Shown here in pieces: positions 14,752 through 20,990 of a stretch of 20,990 nucleotides of DNA; position 1 is the first letter of the stretch; each line of letters opens with the position of its first letter. The notes under the pieces are model-generated. The model made no database searches. It was not told the DNA's origin and saw nothing but the letters and a program-made list of their open reading frames with translations. The translations under genes and the position numbers were made by a program. The stretch is from positions 1-20,990 of the forward strand of contig JBHGAV010000086.1 in the NCBI GenBank assembly GCA_041946685.1, read 5' to 3'. The DNA is from JBHGAV01 sp041946685 (lineage in GTDB: Bacteria > Acidobacteriota > Terriglobia > Bryobacterales > Bryobacteraceae).

Positions 14752-15303
14752 ATGGCCAAGAACTCCATCGGTTTGATCGAAGTGGGCAGCATCGCCGCAG
14801 GGTACGAGGTGGCTGACGCGATGCTGAAGGCGGCGGACGTCGAGCTGCTGCTGTCGCGGTCCATCTGCTCGGGGAAGTACATGGTGATGGTGCGGGGCGA
14901 CGTGGCCGCGGTCGGGGCCAGCGTGGCTGCCGGGAGTCAGGCGGGGGGCTTCTCCGTCATCGACTCCTTCGTGATCCCGAACCTTCACGAATCCGTCTTT
15001 CCGGCCATAGGCGGGGCGGCAAAGGTTGAAAAACTCGAAGCGCTGGGCATTCTGGAGTCCTTCTCGGTGGCCTCGCTGGTCGAAGGGGCCGACGCCGCGG
15101 TCAAGTCGGCCAACGTCCGCCTGATCGAGATCCGGCTGGCCGTGGCGCTGGGAGGCAAGGCGTTTGCCACGCTCACCGGCAGCGTCGCGGCGGTCGCCAG
15201 CGCAGTCGAAGCCGGCGCGCACGCCATAGCCCAGAAGGGACTGCTAGTGAACAAGGTCGTTATCCCCAGCCCGCGTCCAGAACTGCTGGGCGAAACGATC
15301 TGA
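14752..15303 (+). CDS. PduT-like tandem-BMC-domain shell protein
   Basis: A 183-residue bacterial microcompartment shell protein with two BMC domains (about 4-88 and 98-180), the length of PduT (184). Trimers form pseudohexameric shell tiles. Domain 1 starts IGLIEVGSIAAGYEVADAML and domain 2 starts GILESFSVASLVEGADAAV. Cys39 in SRSICSGKYMVMV aligns with Cys38 of PduT, which holds a [4Fe-4S] cluster in the trimer pore, so electrons could pass through the shell to the PduS-like partner. The C-terminus (KGLLVNKVVIPSPRPEL) is also PduT-like. GAGG lies just upstream of the ATG. No hexameric BMC-H or pentameric BMC-P gene is in the window, so a full shell must be encoded elsewhere, if at all. Confidence 0.93.
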   Translation: MAKNSIGLIEVGSIAAGYEVADAMLKAADVELLLSRSICSGKYMVMVRGDVAAVGASVAAGSQAGGFSVIDSFVIPNLHESVFPAIGGAAKVEKLEALGILESFSVASLVEGADAAVKSANVRLIEIRLAVALGGKAFATLTGSVAAVASAVEAGAHAIAQKGLLVNKVVIPSPRPELLGETI

Positions 15304-15330
15304 CACCCGGCGAAGGCTCGAAAATACCAG

Positions 15331-15359
15331 TTGGCAAATCGCGCGGTTTTTCGTATAAA
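15331..15359 (+). promoter_or_regulatory. Strong-looking sigma-70 promoter
   Basis: TTGGCA (15331-15336) and TATAAA (15354-15359) are separated by exactly 17 bases. A start near 15366 leaves a 25-base leader containing GGAGGAG (15380-15386), five bases before the ATG at 15392. It separates the LysW-like gene string from the pduT-like gene upstream. Confidence 0.65.
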
Positions 15360-15391
15360 GAGGAGGATTGCAGGCTCTTGGAGGAGAAACG

Positions 15392-15598
15392 ATGGTGACC
15401 TGTCCGGAATGCGACATGCAGATCGACGTTGACGAAGAAGAACTGGACGAAGGTGACCTGATCACTTGCGAAGAGTGCGGGGCGGAACTGAAGGTCCTGG
15501 GTACGAATCCTCTCGAACTGGAGTCCGCCGACGATGCGGAAGAGGACGAGGAAGGTCTCGATTCGGACGACGGAGACGATGACGAGCGCTGGCCGTAG
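15392..15598 (+). CDS. LysW-like acidic zinc-ribbon protein
   Basis: A 68-residue protein. Four cysteines in two CxxC knuckles (Cys4/Cys7 in TCPECD, Cys26/Cys29 in TCEECGAELKVLG) bind zinc. The phrase CGAELKVLGTNPLELE is very close to LysW, the amino-group carrier of lysine/arginine synthesis in Thermus and archaea. The tail is extremely acidic (EEDEEGLDSDDGDDDERWP). LysW normally ends in Glu-Asp-Trp-Gly-Glu, whose last glutamate carries the substrate. That end is missing here, and a Trp-Pro end replaces it, so amino-acid carrier function is doubtful. No lysX/lysZ-type gene is near. The start is set by GGAGGAG five bases upstream; a TTG at 15368 is less likely. The following gene appears to begin 20 bases before its stop. 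Confidence 0.85.
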   Translation: MVTCPECDMQIDVDEEELDEGDLITCEECGAELKVLGTNPLELESADDAEEDEEGLDSDDGDDDERWP

Positions 15599-15992
15599 GC
15601 GGACGTCCCGGGCGGCCGTGCATGTCTGCTCGTTCCTCTTCCTGGCCCTCACCTTTTCGGCTGCCGCGAATGCGCAGCGTTCCAGGCCATCCCAACAGTC
15701 GTACGCGGTTGTGGCGGGGACGGTGTTTCAGGAGGACGGACGCGTCCTGCGCGGAGCCCAGGTCAGCCTGAGGCCCAGCCCGGAAGAAGGCCCGCCGGAG
15801 AAGGCCAGGCCGCTCACCGCCGTCTCAGACGCAAGAGGCGAGTTCGCTTTTCGGGTTCCGCCCTCACCCATGCGATATACTGTGAGTGTGAAGGCGTCCG
15901 GCTTCCTGACTCAGGAGAAGCAGGTCTCAATCGGCGGGGAAGAGCGCGCGGATGTGTTCTTCCAGATGGAACGGACGCCGCCGGAGAAGTGA
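15579..15992 (+). CDS. Secreted carboxypeptidase-regulatory-like protein
   Basis: A 137-residue exported protein. The signal peptide runs from the ATG at 15579 (basic MTSAGRRRTSRAA, hydrophobic VCSFLFLALTFSAAANA, likely cleavage after ANA). It then has a single immunoglobulin-like domain of the carboxypeptidase-regulatory type: VVAGTVFQEDGRVLRGAQV, then SDARGEFAFRVPP and YTVSVKASGF. Such domains commonly mediate binding at the cell surface, but the ligand is unknown. The start overlaps the LysW-like gene by 20 bases and has GGAG just upstream. A shorter start at GTG 15618 would leave a weaker signal peptide. A similar gene follows 3 bases later. Confidence 0.75.
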   Translation: MTSAGRRRTSRAAVHVCSFLFLALTFSAAANAQRSRPSQQSYAVVAGTVFQEDGRVLRGAQVSLRPSPEEGPPEKARPLTAVSDARGEFAFRVPPSPMRYTVSVKASGFLTQEKQVSIGGEERADVFFQMERTPPEK

Positions 15993-15995
15993 GGG

Positions 15996-16367
15996 ATGCA
16001 GGTGAGAGGCGGCGCAGTCGTTGGAGTCTTGGTGGGAGCCGTGCTATTGCTCTCCGCCACGGGGGCCTTCTGTCAGGGGAAGAAGGGGGAGGATGCCAAT
16101 GTCCGCTCGGTCGAGGGCGTGGTGGAGAACCCGCAGGGGGCGCCGGTTGACGGGGCGGTCGTCCAATTGAAGAACGTCAAGACTCTTCAGGTGCGGTCAT
16201 TCATAACTCAGAAAGCGGGGGCGTACTACTTTCACGGCTTGAGCCCGGACGTGGAATACGAGTTAAGGGCGGAGTACAAGGGGCTGTCCAGTCCGGTCCG
16301 CAGGCTCAGCGTTTTCGATTCGCGCAAGAAGGCAATCGTTAACCTGAAGCTGGAATCACAACAATAA
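15996..16367 (+). CDS. Secreted carboxypeptidase-regulatory-like protein, second copy
   Basis: A 123-residue exported protein with signal peptide (VVGVLVGAVLLLSATGAFCQ, about 8-27; the Cys in AFC could mark a lipobox-like end, but the spacing is poor). A carboxypeptidase-regulatory-type Ig domain follows: VEGVVENPQGAPVDGAVVQLKNVKT, then TQKAGAYYFHGLSPDVEYELRAEYKG. It shares the fold with the preceding product but little sequence, so it is likely an old duplicate or independent member. It starts 3 bases after the preceding stop with GAGGG directly upstream. Confidence 0.8.
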   Translation: MQVRGGAVVGVLVGAVLLLSATGAFCQGKKGEDANVRSVEGVVENPQGAPVDGAVVQLKNVKTLQVRSFITQKAGAYYFHGLSPDVEYELRAEYKGLSSPVRRLSVFDSRKKAIVNLKLESQQ

Positions 16368-16380
16368 CCGCGTTTCGCGG
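16368..16380 (+). other. Short hairpin between secreted-protein and redoxin genes
   Basis: CCGCG-TTT-CGCGG forms a five-pair stem with a three-base loop in the 29-base gap before the redoxin gene. No T-run follows, so it is not a typical terminator. It may only stabilise or punctuate the mRNA. Confidence 0.3.
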
Positions 16381-16396
16381 AATCTGGGAGGAAACC

Positions 16397-16975
16397 ATGC
16401 AGCGTGTACTGTCACTGGTGCTGGCAGTGTTTGCGGTGGCCGTGGTCCACGGCCAGGATTTCAGGCTCGGCTCGACGGTGAGCGATTTCAGCCTCAATGA
16501 CCTCACAGGCAACCAGGTCAAGTTCTCGGACCTCAAGGGCGACGTTACGGTGGTGATGTTCATCGCGACCCAGTGCCCGATCTCCAACGCCTATAACGAG
16601 CGGATGAATGCCTTGCATAGCGGGTACGCTTCCAAGGGCGTGAAGTTCATCGGGATCAATTCGAACAGCACCGAGCCGGCGGCAGAGGTCAGCGCCCACG
16701 CCGCCAGCAACGGATTCGGATTCAAGGTCTACAAGGACCCCTCGAACGTCGTCGCCGACATGTTCGGGGCGCAGGTGACGCCGGAGACGTTCGTGATCGA
16801 CAAGGCCGGCGTCATCGTGTACCACGGCTCCATCGACGATTCGCAGAACCCCGCCAACATCAAGACCCAAGGCCTTCGGCTTGCCCTGGATGCCGTGCTG
16901 GGGGGGCAGGCCGTGGCGAAGGCCGAGACCAAAGCTTTCGGTTGCACCATCAAACGGGCTAAGCGGACCTCGTGA
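16397..16975 (+). CDS. Exported peroxiredoxin/redoxin family protein
   Basis: A 192-residue thioredoxin-fold protein of the AhpC/TSA-redoxin type. The signal peptide covers about 1-19 (VLSLVLAVFAVAVVHGQ). DFSLNDLTGNQVKFSDLKG is the usual redoxin beginning. The active-site segment is MFIATQCPISNAYNERM with a single Cys60 and no CxxC, so a peroxiredoxin-like one-cysteine mechanism or a resolving cysteine is expected. A second cysteine, Cys183, sits in a C-terminal KAFGCTIKR tail that I have seen at the end of similar secreted redoxins and may be the resolving residue. The ribosome binding site GGAGG is five bases from the ATG. A TlpA-like reductase begins on its stop codon and is a likely partner. 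Confidence 0.85.
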   Translation: MQRVLSLVLAVFAVAVVHGQDFRLGSTVSDFSLNDLTGNQVKFSDLKGDVTVVMFIATQCPISNAYNERMNALHSGYASKGVKFIGINSNSTEPAAEVSAHAASNGFGFKVYKDPSNVVADMFGAQVTPETFVIDKAGVIVYHGSIDDSQNPANIKTQGLRLALDAVLGGQAVAKAETKAFGCTIKRAKRTS

Positions 16976-17454
16976 CAATCCGACTTCTGACCCTGCTCGT
17001 GGGAGCGTGGGCGCTGGCTGCACCGGCTCAAGCGCCGGTGCTACAGCCCCTCAACGAGAAGAGCTACGCTCAACTGGTCGCCTCGCACAAAGGCAACGTG
17101 CTGCTGGTGAATTTCTGGGCCACCTGGTGCGCTCCCTGCCGCGAGGAGATGCCGCAATTGGTGCGGCTAAGCCGCGATTACCGGGGCAAGGGCTTCCGCC
17201 TGGCGACGATTTCCTGTGACGAGCCCGAGGATCGCTCCAAGGCGGCCACATTTCTGGCACAGCATGGAGCGCCCCAGCCGGCGTACTTGAAGCAAGTGGA
17301 CGAGGACGAAGCGTTCATCAACTCCGTGGACAAGAAGTGGAGCGGGGCGCTGCCTGCTCTGTTCCTGTACGACCGGGCGGGCCGCCTGACGCGGTCTTTC
17401 ATCGGCGAGACCGAGATCCCGGCGCTGGAAAAGGCGGTGCGGGCGCTGCTTTGA
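16972..17454 (+). CDS. TlpA-like exported thioredoxin
   Basis: A 160-residue thiol-disulfide oxidoreductase started by a GTG that overlaps the upstream stop (GTGA). The N-terminus is a short signal peptide (TIRLLTLLVGAWALAAPAQA). The active site WCAPC has Cys53 and Cys56 within VNFWATWCAPCREEMPQLVRL. The cis-proline is near LPALFLYD. It probably donates or accepts electrons outside the cytoplasm. Its coupling to the peroxiredoxin-like gene suggests it reduces that protein. It differs from the TlpA-like protein encoded at 11248-11769, which has WCPPC and a membrane anchor. Confidence 0.9.
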   Translation: MTIRLLTLLVGAWALAAPAQAPVLQPLNEKSYAQLVASHKGNVLLVNFWATWCAPCREEMPQLVRLSRDYRGKGFRLATISCDEPEDRSKAATFLAQHGAPQPAYLKQVDEDEAFINSVDKKWSGALPALFLYDRAGRLTRSFIGETEIPALEKAVRALL

Positions 17455-17474
17455 GTTTGGTATCTTCGTTGGAC

Positions 17475-18260
17475 ATGGAGAGACGTTCGTTCATGGGCCT
17501 GATGGGCGGGATCGGCTCCCTGCCTTTGGCCGGCGTGGTTCAGACTTCGAAAGAAGCGGCGAAGACCAGGATCTACCTGCTCGAGACCTTCTACCTCAAG
17601 CAGGGTACGCAGCCGGCCCGGCTCAACGAATACCTCAGCAAGGCCGCGCTTCCCGCGCTAAGCCGGGTTCATTCCGGGCCGAAGATCGTGCTGGAGGGGC
17701 TGGTGGTGCCGCACACGCCGCAGACGATGTTGATCCTGGGCTTCGAGTCGATCCAGGAGTTTTGGACCGTGCGCGCGAAGCTGAACGGGGACCAGGCTCT
17801 GGAGAGGGCTTTCGCGGACTGGCAGGCCGGATCCGAGCCCCCTTTCGAGCGGCAGGACAACGTGCTGGTGGAAGCCGCGGATTACTCGCCGGAGATTGTT
17901 CCACTAGACCCGCCCCCTGCCGCGCCGAGGATCTTCGAACTGCGGGTCTACCACTCTCCGACCTATCGCCAACTGAAGGCGCTTCACGACCGTTTTGCGG
18001 GGCCGGAGACCGCGCTGTTCCACAAGTCCGGCATCCACCCCGTGCTGTACGGGTCGACGGTGATCGGGCCCAACATGCCCAATCTGACGTACTTGACTCC
18101 TTTTTCCGATTTGGCGGCGAGGGAGAAGGCCTGGAACGCGTTCGGCGCGGATCCGGAATGGCTTAAGGTGAGGACGGCTTCGATCGAACAGCACGGGCAG
18201 ATCACTGCGATCAACTCGATCTTGCTGTATCGGGCGACGGCGTACTCGCCGATCCGGTGA
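17475..18260 (+). CDS. NIPSNAP family protein with Tat-like leader
   Basis: A 261-residue protein made of two ferredoxin-like (dimeric alpha-beta barrel) NIPSNAP domains, about 30-140 and 150-258. Recognisable blocks are IYLLETFYLKQGTQPARLNEYLSKAALPAL in the first and IFELRVYHSPTYRQLKALHDRF...HKSGIHPVLYGSTVIG in the second. The leader MERRSFMGLMGGIGSLPLAG has a twin arginine followed by a hydrophobic stretch, suggesting Tat export. The function of bacterial NIPSNAP proteins is not established. It starts 20 bases after the tlpA-like stop. I chose this ATG because the open frame further upstream is a shadow of the tlpA-like gene. It ends one base before the convergent rseP. Confidence 0.88.
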   Translation: MERRSFMGLMGGIGSLPLAGVVQTSKEAAKTRIYLLETFYLKQGTQPARLNEYLSKAALPALSRVHSGPKIVLEGLVVPHTPQTMLILGFESIQEFWTVRAKLNGDQALERAFADWQAGSEPPFERQDNVLVEAADYSPEIVPLDPPPAAPRIFELRVYHSPTYRQLKALHDRFAGPETALFHKSGIHPVLYGSTVIGPNMPNLTYLTPFSDLAAREKAWNAFGADPEWLKVRTASIEQHGQITAINSILLYRATAYSPIR

Positions 18261-18261
18261 C

Positions 18262-19575
18262 CTAACCGGCCGGCAACATCTTGGCGATGTCGTTGTAGAT
18301 CACAAAGACCATCAGCATCAGCAGGAAGACGAAACCGAACTTAAAGACCGCTTCCTTGACCGGCATGCTGAGATCGCGCCGGATCAGCATTTCGAAAAGC
18401 AGCATCAGGATCACGCCGCCGTCGAGAATCGGAATCGGCAGAAGGTTCAGAATCGCGAGGTTCAGGCTCACGGCCGCCATCAGGTTGATGTAGGAGTAGG
18501 CTCCCTCGCGGGCGGCCTCGCCGGAAAGCTGCGCGATGCGGATCGGGCCGTCCAGCGACTTGGCAGACATGCGGCGGGCAACAATGCTGCGCAAAAGCTC
18601 GTAAATCAGAGTCGCGCCCCGCACGTTCTGGCGGACGGACTGGGCGAAAGCCTCCGGAAGAGGCAGCTTAGTGTAGATGATTCGCTGGTTGGGCAGAAAA
18701 CCGATCCACCACCGCTTCTCGGCTTCATTGAAGACGGGTTGAACGACGAGTTTCTCCCGCCTTCCCTCGCGGATGATATCGATCTCGACCGGCTTGCCTT
18801 CACTCGCGCGGATCAGGTCGTGGACCCTGTAAATGGAATGGATCGGCCGCCCGTTCACATTCACCAGCAGGTCGCCCGCCCGCAGACCCGCCTTCTCGGC
18901 GGGCAGGCCAGGGGTAACCCCGGCGACCTCGATTTCGGCCTGCTGGCTCCAGCCGGCGTAGCCCACGCCAAGCTTCTGAGCCAGAGTTGGAGTGACGGTG
19001 ACCGAGACGCGCTTTCCGCCCCTGTTGACATCGACCCGCAGGGGACGGTTGGCGTTGGAGAGTTCCTTGACCGTGACATCTTCCCAATTGGGATTGGAGA
19101 CGCCTTCGATGCCTACAATCTGATCGCCTTCTCGCAGACCGGCGGCGGCGGCCGGCGAGTCGGGCATCACGTGGCCAATGATTGCGGTCCTGTCCGAGAC
19201 CATCGGCTGTGGGTACTTGTACAAGAACAAGCCGGTCAACAGCGCGACGGCGAGCGCGATGTTCATGAACGGCCCGGCAAAGGCGATTACCAGCCTCTGC
19301 CACCTCGGCTTCGCCACGAAGCTCCGGGGATCGCCGACGGCTTCGTCGCCGGACTGCTCCCCAGCCATCTTCACGTACCCGCCGAAAGGGATGGCCGATA
19401 CCCTGAAGTCGGTCTCTCCTCTGCGGAAACCAAAAAGCCGCGGCCCGAAGCCGAAACTGAATGCATCCACGCGCACGTCGAAGAAGCGCGCTGCGAGGAA
19501 ATGGCCCAGTTCGTGGATCAGGATCATGGCTCCGATCAGAACCAGGAGCCAGAGGATGTTCTCTACGATCAGCAT
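18262..19575 (-). CDS. rseP: Site-2 metalloprotease RseP
   Basis: An inner-membrane zinc protease that cleaves anti-sigma factors and leftover signal peptides within the membrane. The zinc site is HELGH (His21, Glu22, His25) in the first helix, and the third ligand is Asp385 in NLLPIPILDGG. GFGPRLFGF and IPFGGYVKMAGE follow the first helix as in RseP. Two PDZ domains lie between (about 130-200, with AAAAGLREGDQIVGI, and 215-285, with AEKAGLRAGDLLVNVNGRPI). Four membrane helices fit the family; 437 residues is slightly shorter than E. coli (450). It follows dxr by only 5 bases on the same strand. Confidence 0.95.
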   Translation of the reverse strand: MLIVENILWLLVLIGAMILIHELGHFLAARFFDVRVDAFSFGFGPRLFGFRRGETDFRVSAIPFGGYVKMAGEQSGDEAVGDPRSFVAKPRWQRLVIAFAGPFMNIALAVALLTGLFLYKYPQPMVSDRTAIIGHVMPDSPAAAAGLREGDQIVGIEGVSNPNWEDVTVKELSNANRPLRVDVNRGGKRVSVTVTPTLAQKLGVGYAGWSQQAEIEVAGVTPGLPAEKAGLRAGDLLVNVNGRPIHSIYRVHDLIRASEGKPVEIDIIREGRREKLVVQPVFNEAEKRWWIGFLPNQRIIYTKLPLPEAFAQSVRQNVRGATLIYELLRSIVARRMSAKSLDGPIRIAQLSGEAAREGAYSYINLMAAVSLNLAILNLLPIPILDGGVILMLLFEMLIRRDLSMPVKEAVFKFGFVFLLMLMVFVIYNDIAKMLPAG

Positions 19576-19580
19576 GGTCG

Positions 19581-20801
19581 TTAGGCGGCCGTCAGCGGAC
19601 TGCCCGCGCCGGAGACGGCAACGCTTCTACTCCCCTCTCGAATCACGCCCTGGGCGGCCAGGCGGCTAAGGCGGTCCGTTTCCAGAATGTCAGCCACGCT
19701 CTCCGCGGTCTTGCTTCCCATTCGGCTCAGTGTCTCTTCTACTATCCTAGCGATTCCCATGAAGGAGATCTCCCCCTTCAGGAATGATTCCACGGCAACT
19801 TCGTCGGCTGCGTTCAACGTGCAAGGAGCCGACCCTCCCGTCCGCTGGGCCTCGTAGGCGAGCCTCAAGAGCGGGAACTTGTTCAAGTCAGGCGGGAAGA
19901 ACTCCCACAACCGGGCCTGTTCCCAGCGCAAGCGGGGCACAGGTCCGGGGCTGCGGTCCGGGTAGGTCAAGGCATATTGGATCGGCATCCGCATGTCCGT
20001 GGCGGAGAGCTGCGCCAGCACGCTCCCATCCACGTATTCGACCATCGCGTGGACCGTGGACTGCGGGTGAACCACGACTTCAACCTCGGACGGCGCGAGG
20101 CCGAACAGCCAGCAGGCTTCGATCACCTCGAAGCCCTTGTTCATCAGCGTCGCCGAATCCAGGCTGATTCTCTTGCCCATCTTCCAGGTTGGATGATTGA
20201 GGGCCTGCTCGGGCGTCACCGAGCGAAGCTCCTCAATCGGCGTGTTCCAGAAAGGGCCCCCCGAGGCTGTGAGGATGAGCCGCGACACTTCGCTGCGGCG
20301 GCCCGCCCGCAGGCACTGGTGCGCCCCGTTGTGCTCGCTGTCGACCGGGATCAACTCCGAGCCGCTACGGGCAACCGTCTTCATGAGCAAGTCCCCGCTT
20401 GCGACAAGCAACTCCTTGTTAGCCAATCCGATAGCCTTGCCCGCTTCCACCGCCGCATGGGTGGCTTCCAGGCCGGCGACCCCGACGATGGCAGCCATCA
20501 CGAAGGTCACCCCCGCGGCCACGGCAGCCTCGACGCGTGCAGCGGCGCCCGAGCTCAACTGCGGCCACTCTCGCCTGGGCAGCGCAACCTGCTGGAGCCG
20601 CTTAACCAGCCGGTGCAGGGCCTCATCCGTGGCCACCACAACCATTTCGGGGCGGAACTCGAGGATCTGGGCAACCAGCTCGTCCACATTCTGACCGGCG
20701 ACCAGCGCGAAGACCCGGTAAAGATGCCTGCTCCTACGGATGACATCCAGAGTGTTCTTTCCGATCGAGCCAGTGGACCCCAGGATTGTGACGGTTTTCA
20801 T
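19581..20801 (-). CDS. dxr: 1-deoxy-D-xylulose 5-phosphate reductoisomerase
   Basis: This enzyme (IspC) converts DXP to 2-C-methyl-D-erythritol 4-phosphate with NADPH, the committed step of the MEP isoprenoid pathway in the cytoplasm. At 406 residues it matches the family (398 in E. coli). The NADPH motif is LGSTGSIGKNTLDV (7-20). The metal site has Asp154 and Glu156 (PVDSEHNGAHQCL) and Glu225 (NKGFEVIEACW). The substrate region has SGGPFW, HPTWKMGKRISLDSATLMNKG and HPQSTVHAMVEYVDGSVLAQL. The segment after SEHN reads GAHQCL where E. coli has AIFQSL; this is a natural-looking variant. It is the first gene of the dxr-rseP pair. Confidence 0.97.
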   Translation of the reverse strand: MKTVTILGSTGSIGKNTLDVIRRSRHLYRVFALVAGQNVDELVAQILEFRPEMVVVATDEALHRLVKRLQQVALPRREWPQLSSGAAARVEAAVAAGVTFVMAAIVGVAGLEATHAAVEAGKAIGLANKELLVASGDLLMKTVARSGSELIPVDSEHNGAHQCLRAGRRSEVSRLILTASGGPFWNTPIEELRSVTPEQALNHPTWKMGKRISLDSATLMNKGFEVIEACWLFGLAPSEVEVVVHPQSTVHAMVEYVDGSVLAQLSATDMRMPIQYALTYPDRSPGPVPRLRWEQARLWEFFPPDLNKFPLLRLAYEAQRTGGSAPCTLNAADEVAVESFLKGEISFMGIARIVEETLSRMGSKTAESVADILETDRLSRLAAQGVIREGSRSVAVSGAGSPLTAA

Positions 20802-20990
20802 CGGGCAGAGTTCACAGAAGCGCTACCAAGCATCATATCACCCTCCGGCTTGTGGAGCACTGACTGAAAAGCGGAACCCCGAAGTGTTTTCTTCGCGAGA
20901 CCCATTCCTCTTTGGGGTGCCGGGGAGGAATTTTTGCTTCAGGGGTCTTTTTTACTAGAGGTTAGTCTCGCTTTGGTGGGAGTTGCCTCC
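20802..20990. other. Region upstream of dxr without recognised gene
   Basis: These 189 bases have lower G+C than the rest and contain A- and T-runs. On the minus strand, short open frames enter from the window edge and stop by about 20951 (for example GGNSHQSETNL followed by TAG), so the end of another minus-strand gene may lie just outside. A weak -10-like TATGAT occurs on the minus strand near 20834, but no convincing -35 was seen. Confidence 0.4.
20904..20935 (+). terminator. Possible intrinsic terminator (plus strand)
   Basis: ATTCCTC (20904-20910) and GAGGAAT (20925-20931) pair over a 14-base loop and are followed by five T residues. It is correctly oriented only for plus-strand transcripts, although no plus-strand gene is nearby upstream. 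The stem is short and AT-containing, so this may be chance. Confidence 0.22.

Noticed and set aside
13452..14882. Minus-strand open frame of 476 codons
   Set aside because: It is antisense to the pduS-like gene and the start of the pduT-like gene, low in complexity, and has no recognisable motif.
18739..19584. Plus-strand open frame of 281 codons
   Set aside because: It is antisense to rseP and reads as a shadow frame.
20880..20895. CGAAG-TGTTTT-CTTCG hairpin
   Set aside because: A five-pair stem with no T-run and no nearby gene end; too weak to call a terminator.

Overview
The window is high-GC, gene-dense bacterial chromosome with very short intergenic gaps. No rRNA, tRNA, insertion sequence, CRISPR array or phage gene was seen. 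Several features together suggest Acidobacteriota, most likely a Solibacter/Bryobacter-type organism: a NIPSNAP protein with a Tat-like leader, small secreted carboxypeptidase-regulatory-like proteins, a DUF6982-like protein, a LysW-like acidic zinc ribbon, and PduS/PduT homologues outside a full pdu operon. This assignment rests on gene content and remembered family distribution, not on a marker-gene tree.

Layout. 1-3.4 kb: the 3' end of a cyclopropane-fatty-acid-synthase-like methyltransferase, a membrane-anchored hypothetical on the minus strand, and a full malic enzyme fused to a phosphotransacetylase-like domain (maeB). 3.4-5.5 kb: a small hypothetical, divergent from a secreted BNR-repeat protein, then a coupled pair of four-helix SMR/EamA-type transporters. 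5.5-8.3 kb: xerD followed by a CCA-adding-enzyme-like nucleotidyltransferase (minus), divergent from a DUF6982-like protein. 8.3-11.8 kb: a 2H phosphoesterase with a small partner gene, an orphan HlyD-type adaptor, and a tlpA-pirin pair.

11.8-15.3 kb is the most interesting part. Six genes lie in one direction with 4-base overlaps or small gaps: two 6-pyruvoyl-tetrahydropterin-synthase paralogues, a folE that has lost about 70 central codons and is frameshifted, a small unknown gene, a PduS-like flavin/Fe-S oxidoreductase and a PduT-like tandem-BMC shell protein. Each PTPS paralogue lacks a different part of the catalytic triad (Cys to Glu in the first, Asp-His to Arg-Tyr in the second). The pterin half therefore looks decayed or repurposed. 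The PduS/PduT half looks intact and would carry electrons across a microcompartment shell, but no enzyme or hexameric shell gene is nearby.

15.3-18.3 kb: a strong-looking promoter drives a LysW-like zinc ribbon lacking the usual C-terminal Glu-Asp-Trp-Gly-Glu tail. It is followed by two secreted carboxypeptidase-regulatory-like proteins, an exported peroxiredoxin-like protein, a TlpA-like thioredoxin and a NIPSNAP protein. 18.3-20.8 kb: rseP and dxr on the minus strand, a common bacterial arrangement joining isoprenoid synthesis to regulated membrane proteolysis. The last 189 bases hold no recognisable gene. No gene-free stretch exceeds 300 bases.
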